Assembly: GCA_016870675.1 (NCBI GenBank)
Contig: VGAU01000108.1
Location: forward strand, 1 to 6,382
Length of the DNA: 6,382 nt
Origin: Actinomycetota bacterium
GTDB taxonomy: Bacteria > Actinomycetota > Humimicrobiia > Humimicrobiales > Humimicrobiaceae
Reading direction: 5' to 3'
Part shown: positions 1 to 4,097 of the stretch, one piece after another
Position numbering within the stretch: position 1 is the stretch's first letter
Layout: every line of letters starts with the position of its first letter
Position numbers and translations under genes: made by a program
The notes under the pieces: model-generated
The model's database searches: none
What the model was told of the DNA's origin: nothing
The model's input: the letters and a program-made list of their open reading frames with translations, nothing else

Positions 1-57
1 TTTATGTAACTTCTGCTTGATAGACTTAGAAATACTTATAGTAATTGTTTCTCTCAT
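1..57 (-). CDS. Ribbon-helix-helix (CopG/Arc-like) antitoxin or repressor, N-terminus only
   Basis: An ATG at 57-55 opens a frame running off the left edge; the 19 visible residues read MRETITISISKSIKQKLHK. The short polar start, the alternating beta strand (TITISIS) and the following basic helix are typical of ribbon-helix-helix DNA-binding proteins, which pair through that strand. In the family such proteins are usually antitoxins or autorepressors. A GGAGG ribosome site (66-70) lies 8 bases before the ATG. A promoter with an overlapping inverted repeat lies just upstream, as expected for autoregulation. The gene occupies the leftmost unit of the cassette array, where toxin-antitoxin cassettes with their own promoter are common. 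The partner toxin would lie beyond the edge. The fold call rests on 19 residues and toxin pairing is inference. Confidence 0.6.
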   Translation of the reverse strand, partial: MRETITISISKSIKQKLHK

Positions 58-84
58 ACAGACTACCTCCATTAGCTGTAATAC

Positions 85-113
85 AATCTAACACAGTATA
101 TTGAAAATATCAA
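85..113 (-). promoter_or_regulatory. Sigma-70-type promoter of the antitoxin-like gene
   Basis: On the minus strand a -35 box TTGATA (113-108) is followed after exactly 17 bases by TAGATT (90-85), a 4/6 match to TATAAT. Transcription would start near 78, giving a leader of about 20 bases carrying GGAGG at 70-66 before the ATG at 57. It drives an internal cassette gene that would otherwise depend on read-through. Confidence 0.5.
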
Positions 114-115
114 TA
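99..115. promoter_or_regulatory. Palindromic operator candidate over the -35 box
   Basis: The plus strand reads TATTGA, five bases, then TCAATA: a perfect 6-bp inverted repeat. It covers the -35 box of the antitoxin-like gene. Ribbon-helix-helix proteins bind such short inverted repeats as dimers of dimers, so this is a plausible autoregulatory operator. Binding itself is inference. Confidence 0.4.
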
Positions 116-153
116 ATTTTTTCATATTTGGAGTCTAATGAGTGGTATAAGTA

Positions 154-302
154 GATAACGTGATTGAGCTTCCCGAAGTTCGCCCCGCTGTCGCCACGAG
201 TCAGCTTCCTGTTATTTCCGGCCTTCACAACTTCACAAATAAACAACATTCGATTTCGAAGGAAGCGGCGAATTTGGCCTTCAGCCATTAAGGCTATGTT
301 AC
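154..302 (-). repeat. Degenerate attC-like region between the peptidase-remnant and antitoxin units
   Basis: The GC-rich stretch lies between GATAAC (154-159) and GTTACC (298-303) on the plus strand, with a second possible right core GTTATTT at 211-217. Left of centre is a small CTTCCCGAAG hairpin (169-178). Only short arms pair (AGC plus TT with one bulge), so which AAC/GTT pair forms the site is unresolved. It is placed here because it separates two cassette-like units and resembles the other spacers in base composition and hairpin content. A continuous reading frame crosses it on the minus strand but has no recognisable domain. Confidence 0.35.
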
Positions 303-310
303 CTAAAGAG

Positions 311-332
311 TGGCGGTAAATTAAATCCGCCA
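311..332. repeat. Inverted repeat just after the peptidase remnant
   Basis: TGGCGG, ten AT-rich bases, then CCGCCA form a 6-bp stem 14 bases downstream of the stop codon of the 346-504 frame. No T run follows on the minus strand, so it is a poor intrinsic terminator. It may be the outer part of a decayed recombination site. Confidence 0.35.
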
Positions 333-345
333 AAGAATGCAAATA

Positions 346-504
346 TTAGATCCTTTTCCAATAGCTTTTCCATCCTTTATTCTTTATTATTCCTTTTTGG
401 GGAACTTGTTTTAAAACTAATATTACACCTAATATATCACCACCCGAACTGAATGCATTTAAAGTTGCAAACAAAACTGCCAAAATATATACTTTTCCAA
501 TCAA
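346..504 (-). pseudogene. C-terminal remnant resembling DUF3267 putative zincin peptidases
   Basis: A 52-codon frame reads from a TTG at 504-502 to TAA at 348-346. It begins with a hydrophobic segment (residues 4-16, VYILAVLFATLNA), then FSSGGDILGVILVLKQVP, then a basic tail with KNKGWKSYWK. The SSGGDILxxxLxLxxxP arrangement matches, from memory, the C-terminal end of DUF3267 membrane-associated putative zinc peptidases; their HExxH-bearing part is absent. An in-frame TAA stands a few codons upstream, and GGAGG (506-510) sits only one base before the TTG, too close for a normal start. I therefore read it as a surviving 3' end rather than a working gene, though a small membrane protein is possible. 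It fills a roughly 409-bp cassette-like unit (159-567). The family call is tentative. Confidence 0.5.
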
Positions 505-561
505 TCCTCCATCTTTTTATTTTTTATATCTTTCATATTTCAGCGTCTTGAATCTGATTGC

Positions 562-713
562 ACCAAACGCTCTGCATTCACGACACCGATGAACCGTAGT
601 GATACCTCGACTCGGCGAATCGTTGTGGTGCTGGCTTCCCGTTTTTGCTCGTGCTCCGAAGTCCTACTCCTTTTAATAGAGCCAGCAGCCCTTGCATGAG
701 TGCATTGTTACAC
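562..713 (-). repeat. attC-like recombination site ending the CPBP cassette
   Basis: On the minus strand the site runs from GTGTAAC (713-707) to GTTTGGT (568-562). Two bases inside the AAC lies TGCACTCATG (704-695). It pairs with CGTGAATGCA (582-573) through eight Watson-Crick pairs, one wobble and one mismatch, and a four-base spacer separates that arm from the GTT. Deeper, GCTGGCT near 630 and AGCCAGC at 680-686 form a second arm. At about 150 bp it is in the size range of long attC sites such as VCRs. The GTTTGGT box departs from the GTTRRRY consensus at one position. Confidence 0.55.
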
Positions 714-725
714 GAAGTCAGGTGC
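707..725 (+). repeat. Terminal inverted repeat of the CPBP cassette, left copy
   Basis: GTTACACGAAGTCAGGTGC here is the reverse complement of the sequence at 1647-1665 with one mismatch in 19. Only the outer 7 bases are the expected recombinase core box; the other 12 extend into the cassette. Confidence 0.75.
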
Positions 726-859
726 CCAGCGAAGCCAGAGCGCATCCACGGACGGTGCACCCTTGAATCCCATGCTGCCCACTTTTGGCTTTATGTTACA
801 CAATACACAATATATAAAGAATGTGTCATATTTAAGACTATAGAATATGCTCATACCTT
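726..859. other. Non-coding 3' tail of the CPBP cassette
   Basis: These 134 bases separate the CPBP stop codon from its attC-like site. They hold GCGAAGC (729-735), a sequence known to fold into an unusually stable DNA mini-hairpin. They also hold CCACGGACGG followed directly by TGCACC (746-761), which recurs at the other cassette end (1629-1651). A second GTTACAC box lies at 795-801. I see no gene here. Confidence 0.5.
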
Positions 860-1534
860 TTATACAAGAATGTAACTTAAAATAATAATAACTGCATCAT
901 GCAGACCGTGTGCAATTCCTGTTGCTAATGTAGAACAGTCTTTAACTTTCATCCTTGCAAATCCATATATCAACCCCAAGCCGCTTACCATCAAAACTTG
1001 CATAATATTTTGACCGTTCGGATAATGCCATAGTCCAAACAATATCGAAGAAATAACTACTGCCCAAGTACCTGAGTTTGTAATTTCTTTTATTCTTTCA
1101 TAAAAATAGCCCCGCCAGATAAGTTCCTCTCCAACTCCAACAAAAAACATACTTTTTATTATATAGTAGATGAGGATAATCCAATTTCTTGCCTTAAAAC
1201 TTAGCACATCACTTTTATCCGCACCACATAACAAAGGTATGACGATAAAGGATATCGTTATGGCAAAAATAATAATAGCAATTAGGAGTTGTTTTGCTAT
1301 TTGGCTTTTTTTGAATCCCAACCCAATAAATACTGGTCTTTTTCTCAGCTTGCATATTGCAGCAACAAGCCCAACTATAACAATAAATGGCGACAGTTCA
1401 AAAAGCATTTTAAATGGTATAGTAATATTTGACGATGATATATACGGCAAGAACATTGCAAACAGTATTACAATTAAAAAGATTGATATCAGCACACTCC
1501 CCGTCTCTAAGATTTGTTTTACCTTTATGCTCAT
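860..1534 (-). CDS. CPBP family intramembrane glutamic endopeptidase homologue
   Basis: This is a 224-residue multi-pass membrane protein. The three CPBP (Abi/CAAX protease) motifs are intact: EELIWRGYF with the glutamate pair at 136-137 and arginine 141, FGLWH at 166-170, and HGLHD at 209-213. Hydrophobic stretches lie near residues 14-31, 46-61, 82-101, 118-134, 157-168, 179-192 and 214-224. Members cleave within or beside the membrane: the eukaryotic type trims CAAX peptides, and bacterial ones include bacteriocin self-immunity proteins and regulators. The substrate cannot be told here. The ATG at 1534 is chosen over a TTG five codons upstream because a run of six G (1542-1547) sits 7 bases before it. 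It is the only gene of a roughly 1.1-kb cassette (568-1664); cassette-borne CPBP proteins may act in immunity or stress defence, which is inference. Confidence 0.88.
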   Translation of the reverse strand: MSIKVKQILETGSVLISIFLIVILFAMFLPYISSSNITIPFKMLFELSPFIVIVGLVAAICKLRKRPVFIGLGFKKSQIAKQLLIAIIIFAITISFIVIPLLCGADKSDVLSFKARNWIILIYYIIKSMFFVGVGEELIWRGYFYERIKEITNSGTWAVVISSILFGLWHYPNGQNIMQVLMVSGLGLIYGFARMKVKDCSTLATGIAHGLHDAVIIILSYILV

Positions 1535-1664
1535 AACTGTTCCCCCCAAAACATTAATAAACCTTTTTGTACATTATCTAATTATTGCGTATCAAATATA
1601 TTCCATAGTCCTACTTACTAAATTCACGCCACGGACGGCGCGTCCTGCACCTGATTTCGTGTAA
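1535..1664. other. 5' leader of the CPBP cassette
   Basis: These 130 bases lie between the cassette boundary and the CPBP start. The part next to the boundary is GC-rich (terminal repeat, CCACGGACGG repeat and a GGACGGCGCGTCC palindrome at 1633-1645). The part nearer the gene is AT-rich. I find no convincing -35/-10 pair: TAGATAAT occurs on the minus strand but lacks a good -35 at 16-18 bases. Confidence 0.4.
1629..1651 (+). repeat. CCACGGACGG...TGCACC repeat, right copy
   Basis: CCACGGACGG (1629-1638), seven bases, then TGCACC (1646-1651). The left copy at 746-761 has the two blocks adjacent. Both copies are in the same orientation and lie close to opposite ends of the CPBP cassette. Confidence 0.6.
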
Positions 1665-1665
1665 C
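1647..1665 (+). repeat. Terminal inverted repeat of the CPBP cassette, right copy
   Basis: GCACCTGATTTCGTGTAAC matches the reverse complement of 707-725 at 18 of 19 positions. Its last 7 bases are the core box of the attC-like site at 1659-1752. Confidence 0.75.
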
Positions 1666-1752
1666 GGCTGGGGCGTATCCGAAGTTGCGACCGAAGTGAG
1701 CAATTTCCCGAAGGGCGGGGCGTAAGCCCAAGCGGATACGCACCTGTTACAT
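1659..1752 (-). repeat. attC-like recombination site ending the 1816-2484 methyltransferase cassette
   Basis: This is the clearest compact site, 94 bp. The core boxes on the plus strand are GTGTAAC (1659-1665) and GTTACAT (1746-1752). Inside them GCGTATCCG (1673-1681) pairs perfectly with CGGATACGC (1733-1741), a 9-bp arm. The outer spacers are unequal, 7 and 4 bases. The centre adds a GGGC/GCCC stem (1718-1729) and CCCGAAGGG (1707-1715). This two-arm imperfect hairpin with GTT/AAC ends is the defining layout of integron attC sites. Confidence 0.75.
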
Positions 1753-1815
1753 GACCGAGCCGAAGGCGAGGCAAGGAAACCGAAGGTTTCCGCAGAGTTG
1801 CCCGAAGCCCGCCTT
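1753..1815. repeat. Hairpin-rich tail after the methyltransferase stop
   Basis: GGAAACC-GAA-GGTTTCC (1775-1791) is a perfect 7-bp stem with a GAA loop, and GCC-GAA-GGC lies at 1759-1767. No T run follows the larger stem on the minus strand, so intrinsic termination is unlikely. The structures more likely belong to the recombination-site neighbourhood or act as 3' mRNA stabilisers. Confidence 0.5.
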
Positions 1816-2484
1816 TTATGATTTTGCAACTACAATTTTCATTGGGAACAATTTTGCCATTAGCATTTCATCTGTCCTTATTAGATTATATCCTGCATCT
1901 CTTAATGAATCTTCGACATAAATTGGCCTACAACTAGCATACTTAGGGAATTTTCTATGCGCCCATTCATAAAGTCTTAGAACTATTGAATTTTCATGAT
2001 CTTCTTTGGGTATGCTTACTACTACAAGTCTTCCATCTGATTTCAATACTCTCTTGATCTCTTTAAGAACCTTGGGGATGTCGGGGGTATCAAATAATTC
2101 AAGCACCGCAGCCATATAAACAGCATTAAACATATTATCTTCATATGGCATATTTCTTGCGTCCCCTTCAGATAATTCCACCCTTCTTCCAAGTCCTTCC
2201 ATTTCCAATCTTCGTCTAGCCAATTCAACCATCTCAGGAGTAACATCAATACCATATGCTTTGCCTGTTTCTCCAACAGATTTTGCTATTTCAACCAATG
2301 TGATGCCTGTTCCGAAACCAATTTCTAAAACTGTTTCACCCTTTTGAATATCTAAATATTCTACACCTCTTTCTCTAAGTCTTTTCTCAAATTTTCCTTC
2401 TAAAGTAGCATAAATCTTGCTAATTTTTCCATAGGTTTCTTTAATCTCTCCTTTGACTCTTAATATTTCTTTTTTCTCAGGCAT
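1816..2484 (-). CDS. Class I SAM-dependent methyltransferase (UbiE/Methyltransf_11-like)
   Basis: This 222-residue soluble protein has the Rossmann methyltransferase core. Motif I VLEIGFGTG (52-60) binds SAM, the acidic ribose-binding residue is in GID (78-80), GDAR (107-110) contacts the adenine, and LKSDGRLVVV (147-156) is the post-core strand. The layout resembles UbiE-type methyltransferases acting on small molecules or lipids; the substrate is unknown and no pathway genes are nearby. The start at 2484 is preferred because AAAGGAG (2493-2499) sits 8 bases before it. An in-frame ATG 12 codons upstream (2520) lies inside the cassette boundary sequence and has no ribosome site. It is the only gene of the 1665-2524 cassette and is less AT-rich than the neighbouring methyltransferase, consistent with separate origins. 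Confidence 0.88.
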   Translation of the reverse strand: MPEKKEILRVKGEIKETYGKISKIYATLEGKFEKRLRERGVEYLDIQKGETVLEIGFGTGITLVEIAKSVGETGKAYGIDVTPEMVELARRRLEMEGLGRRVELSEGDARNMPYEDNMFNAVYMAAVLELFDTPDIPKVLKEIKRVLKSDGRLVVVSIPKEDHENSIVLRLYEWAHRKFPKYASCRPIYVEDSLRDAGYNLIRTDEMLMAKLFPMKIVVAKS

Positions 2485-2518
2485 TTTATTTGCTCCTTTA
2501 GCAGGCGAGGGCAATTTC

Positions 2519-2683
2519 ATATAACGGTTTGCGAGTTGGCGAAGTCCAGCGTTTTAATCCGAAGCACATCCCTTTAGCTATTATAATCCAATGGATGATA
2601 GAAAAACAAATGGTTGCAAGAAAAATACGCTGGATTTGGGCGGAGGCGCTGAAAGCGCCGTAGCCGCCAACTCGCTGTTAGGC
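2519..2683 (-). repeat. attC-like recombination site ending the 2699-3364 methyltransferase cassette
   Basis: This 165-bp site has plus-strand core boxes ATATAAC (2519-2525) and GTTAGGC (2677-2683); read on the minus strand, the latter is a consensus GCCTAAC. A perfect 11-bp arm pairs GCGAGTTGGCG (2531-2541) with CGCCAACTCGC (2665-2675). Outer spacers are 5 and 1 bases. Deeper, CCAGCG pairs with CGCTGG, and a GGCGCT-GAA-AGCGCC hairpin sits at 2645-2659. The central loop is AT-rich. The long variable centre is acceptable for attC, where core boxes and arm structure are what is conserved. Confidence 0.75.
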
Positions 2684-2695
2684 GTAGTGCTCGGC
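2677..2695 (+). repeat. Terminal inverted repeat of the right-hand methyltransferase cassette, left copy
   Basis: GTTAGGCGTAGTGCTCGGC is the reverse complement of 3393-3411 at 18 of 19 positions. It ends 3 bases before the stop codon of the methyltransferase (2699-2701). Confidence 0.75.
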
Positions 2696-2698
2696 GAT

Positions 2699-3364
2699 TC
2701 ATTTATAACCTTGAACTATTTGAAATACTCCCTTAAACATATTTGTTTTTGATATATTTATAAAACCAGCTTCCTTTAATTCTTCAATAAGTCCATGTTT
2801 TAACATATCTCGACGAGTAGGAGTTTCAAAATTAAATGGCAGCCAATAAAACCATAAAAATCCAATTAAAACTCTCATAAAAATATTTGGAGGATTATCC
2901 ATTTCTAAAATAATAATTGTCCCTCCCTTTTTTAAAATACGCATGGTTTCCTTGAGTATCATAATCCTAATATTTCTGTTCATCTCATGAAGAGCATGAG
3001 GTATAATTATTTTATCAAATTCTTCATTTAAATAAATTGTTTTAGTTGCATCCATTACTTTAAATTCAACATTTGAATAATGATTATTTTTATTTGCAAT
3101 TCTAATCTGCCCATCAGATAAGTTTATCCCTTTGATTAAGGTATTATTATTAATTTTTTCAGCAATTACAAAAGTTGTATTTCCAGTTCCACAGCACATA
3201 TCTAATATTTTATCATCTTTATTAAAATATATTTCACTTAATAATTTACTTCTTAAATTATATTCACCGCCAAATGGGAAAAAACACCATTTCATTAGAA
3301 GATTATAATAATGACTATGAATATTATCATAAAACCACTTATAAAATATTCTACTTGATGGCAT
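2699..3364 (-). CDS. Class I SAM-dependent methyltransferase, divergent UbiE-like, AT-rich
   Basis: This 221-residue protein carries motif I ILDMCCGTGN (53-62), GINLS (79-83) in the ribose-binding position, MDAT (104-107), FDKIIIPHALHEM (116-128) as the motif II region, and LKKGGTIIILE (144-154). A hydrophobic aromatic stretch at 161-177 may be a lid or a membrane-touching helix, suggesting a lipid or quinone-like substrate; that is inference. The ATG at 3364 has GAGG (3371-3374) 6 bases upstream. The gene fills its cassette tightly, with the stop 3 bases from the left terminal repeat and the start about 47 bases from the right boundary. It is markedly AT-rich and not a close copy of the 1816-2484 methyltransferase. 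No promoter fits inside the cassette leader. Confidence 0.87.
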   Translation of the reverse strand: MPSSRIFYKWFYDNIHSHYYNLLMKWCFFPFGGEYNLRSKLLSEIYFNKDDKILDMCCGTGNTTFVIAEKINNNTLIKGINLSDGQIRIANKNNHYSNVEFKVMDATKTIYLNEEFDKIIIPHALHEMNRNIRIMILKETMRILKKGGTIIILEMDNPPNIFMRVLIGFLWFYWLPFNFETPTRRDMLKHGLIEELKEAGFINISKTNMFKGVFQIVQGYK

Positions 3365-3392
3365 GAATTACCTCTTAATTAAAAGATATTAA

Positions 3393-3411
3393 GCCGAGCA
3401 TTACGCCTAAC
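3393..3411 (+). repeat. Terminal inverted repeat of the right-hand methyltransferase cassette, right copy
   Basis: GCCGAGCATTACGCCTAAC pairs with 2677-2695 with one mismatch. The outer GCCTAAC (3405-3411) is a consensus core box and marks the head of the cassette array. Confidence 0.75.
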
Positions 3412-3433
3412 TACTAATAGACGCATTACTGCG

Positions 3434-3473
3434 TTTATCCTACCAAAATGGCATAATATCCGCAATATTGCGG
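3434..3473 (-). promoter_or_regulatory. Weak promoter candidate upstream of the cassette array
   Basis: On the minus strand TTGCGG is followed after 17 bases by TAGGAT, each sharing four of six bases or fewer with consensus. It would give a leader of about 70 bases before the methyltransferase at 3364. It sits where an integron cassette promoter would be expected, but the boxes are poor. Confidence 0.25.
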
Positions 3474-3477
3474 ATAT
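3456..3477. repeat. Perfect 22-bp palindrome
   Basis: ATATCCGCAAT is followed immediately by its exact reverse complement, with no spacer. It lies 7 bases past the recombinase remnant stop codon. Without a loop or T tract it is not a standard terminator. A dimer-binding site or cruciform-forming recombination element is more likely. Confidence 0.7.
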
Positions 3478-3483
3478 ATCTTA

Positions 3484-4097
3484 CTATAATTTAGTTACTT
3501 TTGAGACTAAATTATCCAATGGACTTTTGATTCTACCTAAATCTTTGTTACTTACATGGGTGTATATTTTAGTTGTTCTGCTACTCTTGTGACCCAAAAG
3601 CTCTTGAATATATCTTAAATCAGTTCCACTTTATAGTAAATGAGTAGCAAAACTATGCCGTAAGGTATGGACTGATATCTTTTTCTTTATACCTGTCTCT
3701 TTAGCAGCAGCTTCAAATATTGCTTCTACAGTTCTAGTTGAAATATGCCTGTCCATTTTTGCTCCAGGGAATAACCACCCATTGAGCTTATATTGTTTCC
3801 AATACTTTTTTAATTCTCCCAATGCAACTAACTGCAGAAAGGATCGAATATCTATCCTTTTACCCTTAGCGCTCCTTATATGGATTAAATTTCTATTGCT
3901 GTCAATATCTTCAATTCTCAACTTTACAATTTCACTTACTCGTAGTCCTGCAGAATAAACCAGCATTATTATTGCCCTGTGTTTTTGATTTTTAATTGCC
4001 CGAAGTATCTGTCCTATTTCTTCCAGACTCAGTACAGTAGGCAATTTATGTTCCTTTTCGAAGAGTCAGCTTTGGGTGCATTAATTTTTAACCAACT
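3484..4097 (-). pseudogene. Tyrosine recombinase (Xer/phage-integrase type), truncated and multiply broken
   Basis: The catalytic domain is readable: GLRVSEIVKLR (Arg I), SAKGK (beta-hairpin lysine), HTLRHSFATHLL (His/Arg), and beyond the stop codon LLGHKSSRTT and IYTHVS (nucleophile Tyr), ending SPLDNLVSKVTKL. Four lesions are visible. A TAA at 3631-3633 stands where relatives have Glu. AAAA at 4054-4057 puts the upstream segment INAPKADSSK in another frame from KEHKLPTVLS. A second AAAA at 3858-3861 and a tandem AGTT duplication (3826-3833) together restore frame, garbling about 10 residues. Most of the N-terminal core-binding domain is missing, and the match begins right at the MFS stop codon. 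The insert between the second and third conserved blocks that marks IntI integron integrases is absent. Its position and direction at the head of the array mimic an integrase. Confidence 0.85.

Larger units (their letters stand above)
3405..3500 (-). repeat. Head site of the array: attC-like or attI-like, AT-rich
   Basis: The right-hand methyltransferase cassette begins at GTTAGGC (minus, 3411-3405), so a partner site should lie upstream. The best candidate AAC is in AGTAACTA (minus, 3499-3492): TAACTA pairs with TAGTTA and ATAG with CTAT, leaving an unequal internal loop. The span contains a perfect palindrome (3456-3477) and an ACGCA-TTAC-TGCGT hairpin (3421-3434). It overlaps the end of the recombinase remnant. 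The pairing is weak, and it could instead be a primary attachment site with a single core box. Confidence 0.35.

Noticed and set aside
311..332. Intrinsic terminator
   Set aside because: The 6-bp stem lacks a following T run on the transcribed strand.
88..342. 84-codon minus-strand frame
   Set aside because: It runs through the hairpin-rich attC-like region, shows no recognisable domain, and overlaps the antitoxin promoter and operator. GC-rich recombination spacers often stay open by chance.
578..875. Open frames on both strands over the 562-713 site
   Set aside because: They consist of recombination-site sequence and lack ribosome sites or domain features.
1170..1664. 164-codon plus-strand frame
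   Set aside because: It is antisense to the CPBP gene, whose three catalytic motifs prove the minus-strand reading.
1592..1829. Two minus-strand frames of 60 and 72 codons
   Set aside because: They read through the attC-like site at 1659-1752 and its hairpin tail; the residue content is arginine/glycine-rich low-information sequence.
2043..2276. 77-codon frame inside the first methyltransferase
   Set aside because: It is an alternative frame of the 1816-2484 gene, which has intact SAM-binding motifs.
1..3500. CRISPR array or transposon with coding transposase
   Set aside because: The repeats are not regularly spaced, differ between units, and no cas or transposase gene is visible; cassette logic explains them better.
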